DNA of 64,000 nucleotides from contig JAEWHE010000033.1 in NCBI GenBank assembly GCA_023387965.1, forward strand, positions 1 to 64,000, in the 5' to 3' direction. The translations under genes were made by a program, and so were the position numbers. Under the pieces are notes generated by a model. It made no database searches. It was given only the letters and a program-made list of their open reading frames with translations, and was not told the origin of the DNA. This document shows positions 16,701-26,076 of this stretch, piece after piece. How positions within the stretch are numbered: position 1 is the stretch's first letter; each line of letters opens with the position of its first letter. Source of the stretch: Bacteroidota bacterium. Its GTDB lineage: Bacteria > Bacteroidota > Bacteroidia > Flavobacteriales > Flavobacteriaceae.

Positions 16701-18486
16701 TGAATTGGTTGCCGTTTATTTTGATGCCGATGTAAAACTAAATGCCGTAGATCAATTGGTAACAGGGAAACAATTCAAAGGATATCTGCAAATAAAACCC
16801 ATAGGAAAACCTTTGGAAGACCATCAATTAAACGAAATTTTTGTACGTAATAATAACACTATAGGAGGAAGCATTGATACGACTTTTTATATCGAAAAGA
16901 CTTTGCAAAAATTCAAAGCGAACCGTATTGAAGTAAGCCTTACCAACAATGAAGGGGAAGGAAATTACCAGCAAATAATGGTTTGTTCGGTGAAAGGTTC
17001 TCCAATTTTACCCGCGGAAGGAAGTTGGAGTGTTGTAGAAATCGATGGAGCTTCCGGTGATGTCAGTAATCTGGAAGTGGGAACCAGTGTCGGCTTGATT
17101 AAAGAAGGAATGCGACCTAAAAATCAAACGGGGGTTTTTATCAATAACGAAATCCGTTCGTTACTGAAACATTCCAATTCCTTCAAAAAACCAGAAAATA
17201 CACAAAAAAATTACGCCTTTTTACAAAACACGGATACCCAAAAACTTCTCTTAAGAGCTCCGGAATTTGTGAACGGTCTCCCGGAGCAGTTCGAAACGAT
17301 GCCAGCTTTATTTGCCGATAGTTTCAGGTTGATGAATTCTAAAGGACCTTTTCCAAATATTTCTCAGGCGATAACAATTGATAGCGCCACCGATACCGTG
17401 ATGGGTTTGTTGCCCGAAGGAATTAAAAAAGTGTTCAACTATGAAGTTCCCTCTAACTTTTCATTTGATATTATTGGGAATGAAGGAGATGAATTTAGAA
17501 TTTATGCAAAATATGATTCGAGTGATCCTAAAGGTCAAAACACCAAAAACTCAGTCATTGATTTCGTTACCGATTCATCTTCTGTAGAACAATGGGCTAA
17601 TAAAATGCACAGCCTTACCATTGCGGTTGACCTATTAGATTTTAAACCAATCATGTATGTTACGGGAAATTTTGGTAATGCTAAAAAATTAAAACCGTCT
17701 TTAGAAATAGGTCATGGCCCGCAATTAAAACTTCATCCATTGTTACACAAAGTGTATGAAGTTTTAGAATTTTTAAATAATTTAGATGTCACCCAGCCAA
17801 GTGAGGCCATTAAAAAAGGTTTGAAAATTGCGATGAGCAACTCTGCTGACAGTTGGGAATACAAGTTTAAAGCCGATAAGGAAATTCCTTTAGTAAAATT
17901 TCCGTTTGATCCAATCAATTATAACGCTCCTACAACACCTCTAAAACTGGATGCATTTTTTAAACTTGGCGTGTATTTCAATCAGCCCATAAAAATTCCG
18001 AATACCATAGACCAAATAAAACCTTCTGTAGGAGCTTATATGGAACTTGGCGCCAATATCAGAGTGATGTGTGTCAGTTTGGCGGCGGCAACCATTTATG
18101 CTCAAGGTCGTGCTGAGGTAGGTTTATATGCAGATTTAAACAATCCTCCAACCTTGCAATTTAAATTTGGTTTTGGAGTAGAATTGTGTGTGGGTTTACC
18201 GGTTATAGGATCAGTTGCGGTAACCTACATGGTAGGTATTAATATGAGAATTAATACAACCATGGTAGATGTTGGTGCATTTATTTATTTCCGAGGAAGA
18301 GTGGAAATTTTCGGAGGCGTGGTTACGGTGGCTATTTCCATTGAAGCCGCTGGTAAAATACAGAAAATAGGTGACGGACCAACCAATTGTATTGCGATGT
18401 GCACGTTTGCATTGGACATTTCAATAGCATTCGTCATCAACCTCGACTTCACCAGAACTTGGGAAGAAACCAGACAAATCAGTTAA
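13717..18486 (+). CDS. giant orphan protein, 1589 residues
   Basis: I do not recognise this family. The protein has no signal peptide and opens with a hydrophilic, probably disordered, 90-residue segment. It then continues as a long, mixed and mostly beta-predicted chain. The last ~190 residues (about 1390-1575) differ. They are unusually rich in Gly, Ala and Val in alternating patterns (for example FGFGVELCVGLPVIGSVAV and GGVVTVAISIEAAGKI), as in a beta-barrel or lipid-facing beta-sheet. The stop is followed after 18 bp by a second giant gene on the same strand, so the two are almost surely co-transcribed and may form a complex. No catalytic motif was seen. Confidence 0.75.
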   Translation: MPNNPFNLLDLLKDIDLTHPTNDEQQLDVLFETIQKSNASEKNFVPTKSVKVFQESTKTNQNLKRRFEKKNLQKLEMPEFEVEKSHTSFLDTGLHLNQLDLGSKFALPDKVLGPFTVIDDIPVIFNFYRYIDDFKIFFSNDPQAAIILPVRLGNRFVIGGRLNTLTLNKGNIWIRADLLNASAPKTQYIGIKISGGTIHLGNSYPLSNNSIIVPAASRFEIQLNLNNDYKAKDNPTNSGVDAKKAVFNPPIALKFIYSHSKINLVTMDALFGSCFGWESYIRGNETAFTWDSENKAILLKLNVEQPAFGIENCESDFYTLKGKTKIAAAFWMFPTRTLNNNQSLEVKFNGALRLDLKRGLLADWDGIRKSEIEISLNECSLIFLNGDIHLTSKNADFKLLHEHYTLWQKSKEKPYKMELNLSFSKYTTFVLTSQSTGEEVLSAIVDSDFLIDKPLKADNLPVHPTTKKSIYAKGVSKEAKIVILSDSDLIYETENISISKDPTLYPFVLENAYFTTSKEISVFLNAKWNSENHLPEGSLRFNYELYDFLPMLPHPYTSNFKTAIEKHRKGHDVFYKQLGILQSNITWKTEENFTASEISFKLNQQKFKERAKENNSFALLDVSTESDHWGISLNFGNLGTLQNTYKEYVNTTEENVVTINRNSLQAPMALLSGFTLPHVSWEPVFNLPNENAYDDFPTDILVQHNNSIPTIFSQFSDQLINIHPKNYLTRFRFNLTSKKGLLEAKTLDSKISFSLPNGKFATVSLSPYQHTKMTNDRHLDFITPQFVNQKQSFLGSLQFRIVAIELPEGKAPLMRGQTEQRKTVKGNQNKSILGESVTSLFNGVFDEAQKKVPLTHIDFSGYGASTFSNWKDINVKFAGIAQVKFDILKGRTAHEIVQAVSTIYPWGIGITRTITFLRNNNAVIFREDSGWVAQSDGLFDFSYSSNSNTPNGEPENENPYEIYQGLVEGLYNIINIREDRNDIILYESPDPDSSLELVAVYFDADVKLNAVDQLVTGKQFKGYLQIKPIGKPLEDHQLNEIFVRNNNTIGGSIDTTFYIEKTLQKFKANRIEVSLTNNEGEGNYQQIMVCSVKGSPILPAEGSWSVVEIDGASGDVSNLEVGTSVGLIKEGMRPKNQTGVFINNEIRSLLKHSNSFKKPENTQKNYAFLQNTDTQKLLLRAPEFVNGLPEQFETMPALFADSFRLMNSKGPFPNISQAITIDSATDTVMGLLPEGIKKVFNYEVPSNFSFDIIGNEGDEFRIYAKYDSSDPKGQNTKNSVIDFVTDSSSVEQWANKMHSLTIAVDLLDFKPIMYVTGNFGNAKKLKPSLEIGHGPQLKLHPLLHKVYEVLEFLNNLDVTQPSEAIKKGLKIAMSNSADSWEYKFKADKEIPLVKFPFDPINYNAPTTPLKLDAFFKLGVYFNQPIKIPNTIDQIKPSVGAYMELGANIRVMCVSLAAATIYAQGRAEVGLYADLNNPPTLQFKFGFGVELCVGLPVIGSVAVTYMVGINMRINTTMVDVGAFIYFRGRVEIFGGVVTVAISIEAAGKIQKIGDGPTNCIAMCTFALDISIAFVINLDFTRTWEETRQIS

Positions 18487-18504
18487 ACAACAAAATCTAA
18501 GACC

Positions 18505-21500
18505 ATGGAACCATTATATTGCATATTAACTTTTCCGCAACGCTTTTTAGACGGATATCTTTATTATAACATTATGGTTTTGCCAAGAAATATTAATCTT
18601 TATAAATCTTTTGGCAATAACATTCCTTCTTTTGTAGATGCGGAGTTTAGTTTTGAGTCTAAAATCATCAACCATCTCGATGGATTGCCGGTAGTGGATG
18701 GTATTACAGATATTCCAAATATGGATATTATCTCCGAAGTGACAGATAAAAAAACAGTTATTCAGGAAATAATCAGACAGTTGGAATCCGCAGATCATTT
18801 AAAAATTAGCGACAATCCAGAAGAAACAAAAGATTATGGATTTAAACAGAAACAGGAAGAATTGGGCGATATCCACATCAGGAAATATCTCCCTCAATCC
18901 TACAGAGATTCATTCAATTTTACCAGCTCAAGAACAAAATTTGCCGTAACTGATGATGAATATGAATGCATCATTAAAAATCGGGAAAAAACACAAAAAG
19001 ATATTGTTGAAAAGACAGATTACATTTCTTGGGGAAAACTCATTGCTTTTATCATCAGAAACCCGCTTTTGGCAGAAAGTGCAGGATTAATTTACAAAGC
19101 GAAAATTAAAGTTACAGAGTCATTATTCAAAGATGGAGGGTGGCTTTATACTACATTTACTGAAGGCCACAACTATCATCAATTAGGCTGTAAAGTTTAT
19201 GCCTGCAGAATCCCGAAACTTTTAGAAAACCGTCAGATTTTTGCGCCTGTTTTATTTCCGGTGAACACTACCGCAGAAAATAATGCAAATTACGACTCTG
19301 TGATGCAGGAAGCCATTTTGTACAATGATGGTTATGCTAAAATTGTCCATGCCAATCAACCGGTTAATCAGGATTTGCTTCAAGAAAAAGATTTTTCTAA
19401 TCCTCCGCTCAAAGACGTTGGGATACGACTTGGATGGGATGATGAACAGCTCACTATTTGGGGCAATCGCCAACTTTCGCAAAAAGATGAAGCCACCGAA
19501 CAACCGATAGATGCACCTTTAGGCGTTTTTGGGTATAAAGTAGATGTCAAATTACATGAAGAAGATAAGTGGCATTCGCAAAATTTAGTATATGCGCCTC
19601 AACCCATCCGATTCGGAAATCAAATAATTATCAATCAGGATAAAGCCTTTGAATTGCCTTTAGAAGTACATCCGTCTTCGCACGGAAATACGAAGGAAGA
19701 AGGGTTTTGGTTGCCAATGTACTACGCAACTTGGAGCGGAAATTCGATGGTTATACCCGATAAAGAAGCCCAAGAGATTCATCAACTCGATGCCGATAAA
19801 TTATTTTTTGAAGAAAAATTAGGTACCGAAAATGCGCTGAATACCGTTCCGAAAAAAACATATCATCCGTATTTACAACATCCAGATGGCTCTTTGCTTT
19901 TAAGTTATGGCAAAAATTATGATTTCAGAATCCGCTTGATGGACATTTCCGGAGGCGGTCCTAAAATACAGGACAACATGCTTAATGGCGGTCAAAATCA
20001 GATTGCTACTGCCAATTTTAAAAGAAACATTGCTGCTTCGGCTTTAAAAATAGAAAATTCAGAAAGGTTTTTTCAGGCACAAAGTGAAACCGAGGTAAAA
20101 GACATGAGTATTTTGGAAAATATTTTGGATGGCGATCACATCTTGCGAATTGGTCGTCCTGATCTCAGTTATCCAAGTGTTGTTTATACCCGAAAATATA
20201 CTGATGCCGTTTCTTTAATCAAAAACAATATAGATAGTATTGTAGCACCCGAAAAGCCAGAAAACAGAAAAGAAGTCATAATAGGATTACCCGATCCTGA
20301 TGTAAATTCTTATAAAGTTACAGTAGAAGTAAAGTCATTGGAAATGGACAATGTTTTATCGAAAAATGGAAAAGAATCTTATATTTTATTGAGCGAAAAG
20401 ACATTCAGCATTCCGAATGATTTGGCAACTGAAAATTATGATTTAACGGCAGAATTAAAAATTAGCTATAAAGATTTTGAAACATTAACCGTAGAAACTT
20501 ATAATGACGAAGCTGCCGAAAACGAACTCGTTCTGCCTACTGCAAGACATTTGCGAATCACATTCACTCCTTTAGTCGATGATGCTTCGGAAACGAGTAA
20601 TTATGCTTCAGAATTTGTTAGAGAAGGCAAAAAAACAATGTTTACTTCTTTTAAAAATTCTGAGCGTGAGAAGAATTTGCTTTCCGAAATAGACGGTGGA
20701 TTACGCGCTTTTTACCTTCAACCGGAAAAAGATTCAGACCGTCCCGCCAATACAGAAGCAAAGCTATTGTTAAAAAAATCGCTCGAAAATGGAACTTCTG
20801 TAGAACTTCAAAGATTGGCAGACGCCCTTAATTTAACCATAAAAAATTTGACTTTGGAAGGTTTGAAAGGTAGCCGAGTTCAATTTGGAATCAGCAATCA
20901 ATTCAGGCATTCACTTGCACCAGATTCCGGCTCCGTAAGTTTTTCTAGCGTGAAAGAACTTTTTAACCGTTGGATTATTGCGGTAGATTATAGCTTACAA
21001 AGAGATTGGTTTTGGGATGCTTTGCAAGACGACAGTTTTACAATAAAAAGAACGCTTATTATTGAAGGAAAAAGAATTGAAACTGAGGTTACCGTTGGAA
21101 GCATTCAATTGAAAGATACCGCTTCCATGTCCATGCTTCAGGGTGAGGTGGATAGAACTTTCAGTCGGCTTATTTTTTTAGATGTTATCGACCCGGAACA
21201 ATTAAACAATCAGTTTCCTCGAGAAATATTTGCAGAGTACACATTAGTTCCAAAATTTGTAAAGGATTTTTCTCAAAACGAAATCGACCCGATTATTCCA
21301 AAAACAATAGAACTTCCAATTACGATTATTCCACACCAAATTCCTAAAATGATTTCAGTAGGTTTGGCGATGAGCGATTACAGTTATGATTTGGAAAATT
21401 ATCGTTATTCGACTGAAAGACAAAAATACCTTTGGTTCGAATTTGAAAACGCACCCGAAGATCCCATGGACACTTATTATGCGAGAATTCTTGCACATGC

Positions 21501-22410
21501 TCCCGATCCATATTTGTGCAGAATAGATAAAAATTTTATTGAGGATAACACCGAAGATGCTGTAATTGCTCTAAATGAAGAAAAAATTAGAGAAATTATT
21601 CCTGGCATGACTAACGATAATGCGGGTATTGGACTAATGCAAGAATTAATTCCGGAATCATCTACGGCTTCTACCAAAACTTATCTTTTACCACTACCGC
21701 CAGGATTACATGCCAATAGTGATGAATTGTTTGGTTTTTTTACCTATGAAATCAGGCTTGGTCATAAAAAAGAATCGTGGAGTACCGCACAAGGAAGATT
21801 TGGTCGTCCGTTAAAGGTAAATGGCGTGCAACATCCCGTTCCTGAATTGGTTTGCTCAGTTTCTCGAATGCAAACCAAAAAGGAAAAATTTTTAATTGAC
21901 CAATTGCACATATCGGCACCATTTGCGAATGCGGTGAAAAATGGAAAAAACATCAGTTCATTTCCTCCAACAACATCGCTTTGGTATCTCTTGTATGCTC
22001 AAGTAATGCAGGCTGACGGGAATAGTTACAGAAATGTACTTATCGATTCAGGTCCTATGAAATATCGTCTACAAAAAATAGATCATTCTGAAACAGAATA
22101 CCGCAAAGAACCTGGAAACAGAATGGGAACGGCAACTATTTTTCAACAGGAAATTAGCGATAAGCTGGAAGAATTAGGATTATCCAAAACTACTAATCTT
22201 AGTGTTGTTGCGGTAGAAATGTTCCCGGAAAACAATGATTGGCAAGTAGATATCGGAAGAAAATCGGTATCTTTCATCTCTCAATATGAAGATAAACATG
22301 AAAATTTATCTGAAGAAGATAACCCACTAACGAATAATTTAGGAAAATACCGAATATATCGAACTTCGGCACTTACACCAGTATCGGAAATCTGTTGCGT
22401 GAATTGTTGA
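18505..22410 (+). CDS. giant orphan protein, 1301 residues
   Basis: This is the second member of the pair and is also unrecognised. It has no signal peptide and no hydrophobic membrane stretch, so it is presumably cytoplasmic or exported by a non-Sec route. The sequence looks like a string of beta-rich domains joined by acidic linkers, and ends with two cysteines (CCVNC). It lies 18 bp after the 1589-residue gene. A VOC-fold gene follows after 36 bp and may belong to the same transcript. Base composition is like that of the neighbours, giving no sign of a recent foreign source. Confidence 0.75.
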   Translation: MEPLYCILTFPQRFLDGYLYYNIMVLPRNINLYKSFGNNIPSFVDAEFSFESKIINHLDGLPVVDGITDIPNMDIISEVTDKKTVIQEIIRQLESADHLKISDNPEETKDYGFKQKQEELGDIHIRKYLPQSYRDSFNFTSSRTKFAVTDDEYECIIKNREKTQKDIVEKTDYISWGKLIAFIIRNPLLAESAGLIYKAKIKVTESLFKDGGWLYTTFTEGHNYHQLGCKVYACRIPKLLENRQIFAPVLFPVNTTAENNANYDSVMQEAILYNDGYAKIVHANQPVNQDLLQEKDFSNPPLKDVGIRLGWDDEQLTIWGNRQLSQKDEATEQPIDAPLGVFGYKVDVKLHEEDKWHSQNLVYAPQPIRFGNQIIINQDKAFELPLEVHPSSHGNTKEEGFWLPMYYATWSGNSMVIPDKEAQEIHQLDADKLFFEEKLGTENALNTVPKKTYHPYLQHPDGSLLLSYGKNYDFRIRLMDISGGGPKIQDNMLNGGQNQIATANFKRNIAASALKIENSERFFQAQSETEVKDMSILENILDGDHILRIGRPDLSYPSVVYTRKYTDAVSLIKNNIDSIVAPEKPENRKEVIIGLPDPDVNSYKVTVEVKSLEMDNVLSKNGKESYILLSEKTFSIPNDLATENYDLTAELKISYKDFETLTVETYNDEAAENELVLPTARHLRITFTPLVDDASETSNYASEFVREGKKTMFTSFKNSEREKNLLSEIDGGLRAFYLQPEKDSDRPANTEAKLLLKKSLENGTSVELQRLADALNLTIKNLTLEGLKGSRVQFGISNQFRHSLAPDSGSVSFSSVKELFNRWIIAVDYSLQRDWFWDALQDDSFTIKRTLIIEGKRIETEVTVGSIQLKDTASMSMLQGEVDRTFSRLIFLDVIDPEQLNNQFPREIFAEYTLVPKFVKDFSQNEIDPIIPKTIELPITIIPHQIPKMISVGLAMSDYSYDLENYRYSTERQKYLWFEFENAPEDPMDTYYARILAHAPDPYLCRIDKNFIEDNTEDAVIALNEEKIREIIPGMTNDNAGIGLMQELIPESSTASTKTYLLPLPPGLHANSDELFGFFTYEIRLGHKKESWSTAQGRFGRPLKVNGVQHPVPELVCSVSRMQTKKEKFLIDQLHISAPFANAVKNGKNISSFPPTTSLWYLLYAQVMQADGNSYRNVLIDSGPMKYRLQKIDHSETEYRKEPGNRMGTATIFQQEISDKLEELGLSKTTNLSVVAVEMFPENNDWQVDIGRKSVSFISQYEDKHENLSEEDNPLTNNLGKYRIYRTSALTPVSEICCVNC

Positions 22411-22446
22411 GGTATTGTCAAACTTAAAAAAAATCGAAACCAAATT

Positions 22447-22824
22447 ATGAAAGTAAATTTTGAAGCAGGAATCAACATTGCGATAAAAATTCCAAAATCG
22501 AAATATGAAAAAACTGTTGCTTTTTACAGAGATATTTTGAAGTTTGAGGTCAATGAAAGACCTATAAACAATCCAACTGTTTCTAAAACACATGAAGTTA
22601 AATTTGGGAACAATATCATTTGGCTCGATTGCGTAGATAATTTCACTCATTCAGAAACATGGCTTCAAATTACGGTCCCTGATGTGGAGGAAGCCACGGA
22701 ATATTTAGCCGCTAACGGTATAGAAACTTGTGATGAAATTGAGTTAATTCCAAAAGAGATGCATTGGATTCAAGATCCTGCAGGAACAGTTTTCAACTTA
22801 CAGAAAAGAAAATCTGAGCGATAA
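22447..22824 (+). CDS. VOC (glyoxalase/bleomycin-resistance fold) protein
   Basis: The 125-residue length and pattern fit a single VOC module pair. The N-terminal strand-helix has KYEKTVAFYRDILKFEV, as in glyoxalase-like proteins. The C-terminal half has VEEATEYLAANGIETCDE and ends WIQDPAGTVFNLQ, the usual DP.G..F.L motif. VOC proteins bind a metal and act as lyases, dioxygenases or antibiotic-binding proteins, and the substrate cannot be told here. It may be co-transcribed with the two giant genes upstream. Confidence 0.8.
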   Translation: MKVNFEAGINIAIKIPKSKYEKTVAFYRDILKFEVNERPINNPTVSKTHEVKFGNNIIWLDCVDNFTHSETWLQITVPDVEEATEYLAANGIETCDEIELIPKEMHWIQDPAGTVFNLQKRKSER

Positions 22825-22996
22825 AATATCTTTTGTCATTCGTTTGCTGTGACTGAAGAAGCATTAGAAATCTTATATTTAGACAAAATTTGTAAAGTGT
22901 AATTGTAATATGTTTCAGAATTGGTAGCATATTGCATCGCTAATTGCGAATATCAAACTCATATTATTGAGGGAAAAGCTTAACATAACAAGTAAC

Positions 22997-23596
22997 ATGA
23001 AAAATTTAAGATTTATTTTAGCGGTACTAATTGTATCGATTTCGGGAATGAATGCCCAACAAGTACATTCGGACGAGCGATTTAATTTTTCCATTCAGCA
23101 TCCTGATAATTGGATTAAAGCAAAGCCGTCTGAAAGTATAGAAAACTTGCAAAGCAAAATCAAATTATCGCAAGAATCGATAGATATGATATTGAAGAAT
23201 CATCAGGGAACAATCGAGATTGTTACATTTTATAAGTATCCAACAAATTCTGTAAATGGGATAATTCCTACGATAAAAGTTAATTTAAGGAAAAACCCAA
23301 CAAAAAATTTTGCGGAATTTAAGGAGATGATGGTTCAAGGAGCAGAAAATTTAAAAAAACCTTTTCCGAACCTTCAAATTACAAAACAGATATCGGTAAC
23401 AAAAATTGACGGAATAGAATGTGTTTATTTTGAGAGTACCAATAAAATTCCTACAAAGAATGGAAATGAGGAATACAGAACATTAACCTATGCAGTTCCG
23501 GTTGGCGATAATTTTTATCAAATAAATTTTATCGATAAAGCAAATGATAATTGCACAAATGTATTCAACGAAATTTTGAATTCAATTGATTTGTAA
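22997..23596 (+). CDS. secreted protein of unknown function
   Basis: I use ATG 22997, which gives a clean signal peptide (MKNLRFILAVLIVSISGMNAQ). An in-frame start 30 bp upstream would add ten hydrophilic residues before it. The 199-residue product has a mature part resembling small secreted proteins in which an N-terminal strand carries FNFSIQHPDNW. That pattern is common in PsbP-like or DUF1795-like folds, but this is only a resemblance. Its location is periplasmic or surface, and its function is unknown. Confidence 0.65.
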   Translation: MKNLRFILAVLIVSISGMNAQQVHSDERFNFSIQHPDNWIKAKPSESIENLQSKIKLSQESIDMILKNHQGTIEIVTFYKYPTNSVNGIIPTIKVNLRKNPTKNFAEFKEMMVQGAENLKKPFPNLQITKQISVTKIDGIECVYFESTNKIPTKNGNEEYRTLTYAVPVGDNFYQINFIDKANDNCTNVFNEILNSIDL

Positions 23597-23637
23597 GAAA
23601 GTACAACACCTCTCTAGTTTAATTTTAATCACACAAA

Positions 23638-24012
23638 ATGGAAACTCATAAAATAGAAATTAAAGAAAATTGTGCGCTAATTGTGGCCGACAACGCAATG
23701 CTCGACAATGCGAGTTTTAATAACGTAAGTATGTGTGACGCTTCAATTTTTGATGCGAATTTATCGAATCTAAAAATTGATGGCGCTCAAATTGGTGGCG
23801 CTATTTTTAAAAATATTGGACTTCCAGATGAAAATCATCCCAATTTTGTTCCCAATCAAAAAAATATTCCAGTACGTTTTGAAATGTGTGATTTGAACGA
23901 AGCTGTTTTCGACAATTGTGATCTTCGAAATGTAAATCTTCAAAATTGCAATATCGAAGGTTTAAAAATAAACGGCATGCCCATTGAAGAGTATTTCAGC
24001 AAAGCCAAATGA
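23638..24012 (+). CDS. pentapeptide-repeat-like protein
   Basis: The 124-residue product carries pentapeptide-repeat patterns A(D/N)LXX over two stretches, about residues 18-58 (LDNASFNNVSMCDASIFDAN) and about 87-112 (LNEAVFDNCDLRNVNLQNCN). These fold as a right-handed quadrilateral beta-helix. Between them is a 25-residue loop with prolines. There is no signal peptide. Family members include DNA-mimic topoisomerase protectors, but most have unknown roles. The gene lies 41 bp after the secreted protein gene. Confidence 0.75.
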   Translation: METHKIEIKENCALIVADNAMLDNASFNNVSMCDASIFDANLSNLKIDGAQIGGAIFKNIGLPDENHPNFVPNQKNIPVRFEMCDLNEAVFDNCDLRNVNLQNCNIEGLKINGMPIEEYFSKAK

Positions 24013-24086
24013 TTTTTTATTAAAAAAAAATCGACCGAGTTTGATGAAAATAAAAGAAATAAAATAACCATTTGATTTGTTAAATT

Positions 24087-24545
24087 ATGGTCCATATCAA
24101 TCATAGAATAGGAGTGAAGGCTTCGTTGCCAGAAGTTTACCAAGCATTGGCAACCGTTAATGGCGTTTCAAATTGGTGGACAAAAAATGTTTCCGGCGAA
24201 TCCTCAATTGGCAAAAATATGTTGCTGAAGTTCCACAATCTTGACGGAAAAGAATTGGGAAACATGAACATCCAAATTGTAAATTTAATACCGGAAAAAA
24301 CCGTTCATTGGAAATTTATATTTGGTCCGGAAGAATGGATTGGTACCGAAGTCATTTTCGAACTACACCAAGAAAAAGATTACACTATTGTCATGTTTAG
24401 CCATATCAATTGGACGGAAGAAGTGGCTTTTAAATCACATTGTAGCATGAAATGGGCGGTTTTTTTGTTGAGTCTGAAGCAATTCATCGAAACCGGGCAA
24501 GGCAATCCCGCTCCAAATGATATTAAAATCGATAACTGGAATTAG
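24087..24545 (+). CDS. SRPBCC/AHSA1-type small-molecule-binding protein
   Basis: A 152-residue protein with the START/AHSA1-like pattern. The N-terminal strand and helices (INHRIGVKASLPEVYQALAT) are followed by VNGVSNWWTK and a C-terminal long helix (SLKQFIETGQG). Such proteins form a helix-grip cavity that binds lipids or other hydrophobic ligands. A second, different SRPBCC protein is encoded at 26286. The ligand is unknown. Confidence 0.8.
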   Translation: MVHINHRIGVKASLPEVYQALATVNGVSNWWTKNVSGESSIGKNMLLKFHNLDGKELGNMNIQIVNLIPEKTVHWKFIFGPEEWIGTEVIFELHQEKDYTIVMFSHINWTEEVAFKSHCSMKWAVFLLSLKQFIETGQGNPAPNDIKIDNWN

Positions 24546-24569
24546 TTACTGTTTTATATTAAATCACAA

Positions 24570-25454
24570 ATGAAAAACACAATTACTACAATTTTATTTC
24601 TCATATCTGGACAAATCTTCCCTCAAAACACTGTCACGAGGATCGAAGAAAACCGATTTATTGGAAGAAAGGATAATAAGTTTGGTGTGACGGACAGTTT
24701 GAAAAATGTGATTGTTGAATTTGACTACGATTTTATTAGCTATAAAAATCAGCGGTTGGTAATAACTAAAAATCGGTTAACAGGTCTTTCCACGGTTGAT
24801 AATCAAGAATTGATTCCGATTGTTTTTGATCACATCATGGCTCGAAAGCACGATAGGTTCATTCTCTTAGTAAAAAATTCCCGTTTTGGGTTATCTGATA
24901 ATGATGGTAAAATTTTACTTCCAATAACCTACAAACAGATTTCTTCCATCGCAAATGATGAAGTTTATATTACCAAAAACAATGATCAATTGAATGGTTT
25001 GTATGATTTTAACGGCAAAAATATCCTTCCCGAAGCCTATAAATTTTATACAGTTGATGATAGCAAAATATTTGCCATGCACAACAATAAACCTCAAATT
25101 ATTGATGTTAAAAATCTGGACAACATTATTTTTTTAGAAGAAAGCATAGCGTTTGTTGAAACGACAAGGCATTCATCAATGGGCGAAAAATTCTTTCAAA
25201 TAGTAAAAAGCGATAATAAATTTGGCGTAATCAATGTGAAAAATGAAATAATTATTCCTTTTAATTATGATGAAATTAAATCTTCTCAAAATTGGCGGTA
25301 TTTTCTAATCAAGCAAAATAATAAATGGGGATTAATTCATTTTAATGGAACAATCGTTAAAAACCCGATTTATGACAAAATAGAATTGCGGAAAGAATAC
25401 ATCGTTTTGAAAAGGAAAAACTTCAAAGACCAATACTACTCATACGAATATTAA
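24570..25454 (+). CDS. secreted WG-repeat protein
   Basis: The 294-residue product starts with a signal peptide ending near IFPQ (residue 19). It holds at least four WG-type repeats: NKFGVTDSLKNVIVEFDYD, SRFGLSDNDGKILLPITYK, NKFGVINVKNEIIIPFNYD and NKWGLIHFNGTIVKNPIYD. It is a shorter relative of the 773-residue cassette protein at 6357. It lies 24 bp after the SRPBCC gene. Confidence 0.8.
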   Translation: MKNTITTILFLISGQIFPQNTVTRIEENRFIGRKDNKFGVTDSLKNVIVEFDYDFISYKNQRLVITKNRLTGLSTVDNQELIPIVFDHIMARKHDRFILLVKNSRFGLSDNDGKILLPITYKQISSIANDEVYITKNNDQLNGLYDFNGKNILPEAYKFYTVDDSKIFAMHNNKPQIIDVKNLDNIIFLEESIAFVETTRHSSMGEKFFQIVKSDNKFGVINVKNEIIIPFNYDEIKSSQNWRYFLIKQNNKWGLIHFNGTIVKNPIYDKIELRKEYIVLKRKNFKDQYYSYEY

Positions 25455-25476
25455 TTTTTACAGTTACCAATAATTT

Positions 25477-26072
25477 ATGAGAACATCCAATTACATAATA
25501 ATAACCTTGATCAGTACAGCTCTTCTTGTTCCTGTCTTGATTGCTTATTTTAGAGATTATAAAAGTAATCCGAAGGAGTTTGACAACTCGTTAAAAAGCT
25601 TAACGAAAGGTGTTGTAAATTTTTTAGTTGTTATGATTTTAGTTTTTGGAATAAATAAAGTTTATGAATTTTTAGTTCCATTTAATAAAAATCATGGAAC
25701 TGAATATAATAACGAACGAGAAAAAGTTGGTCTTCCTAAAATAGAAAAAGATTGGACAAAAGACGAAAATCAATCAGGACAATTCGAAACATTTGGTGTA
25801 AACCAAAACTGACCGACGGGCATTTTAAAAAGGTTATTAAATATGGAATCTTCGGGTTAAAAAATGAAACCGACTACTATAAAAATGAAAAAATAAAAGG
25901 AACATTTGCATGGTCAAAATATGATTTTGAGAATGGAAAATTTAAGTATTTTTTAGAAAAACCAAATTCAAAAATTATATCCCTAACAAAAAAAGGAAAC
26001 TTAAAATCCGAAAAGCCAACAATAGTTACTAAAATTGAAAAAAAAGAGTTCGAAAAGTATGTTGTAAAATAA
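25477..26072 (+). pseudogene. frameshifted membrane-anchored protein gene followed by an attC-like repeat
   Basis: The first frame (25477-25812) encodes 111 residues with two hydrophobic segments (about 6-25 and 46-65). It stops in a run AACCAAAACTGA. A second frame continues from there to 26072, reading LTDGHFKKVIKYGIFGLKNE onward. One missing A in the A4 run at about 25806-25809 explains the break and would give one protein of about 198 residues. A true mutation and a homopolymer sequencing error are equally possible. An attC-like repeat begins 4 bp after the end. Confidence 0.6.
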
Positions 26073-26076
26073 ACTA

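Noticed and set aside
22830..22996. Possible regulatory hairpin upstream of the 22997 gene
   Set aside because: GCATCGC and GCGAATATC look partly symmetric but pair over too few bases to support a structure.
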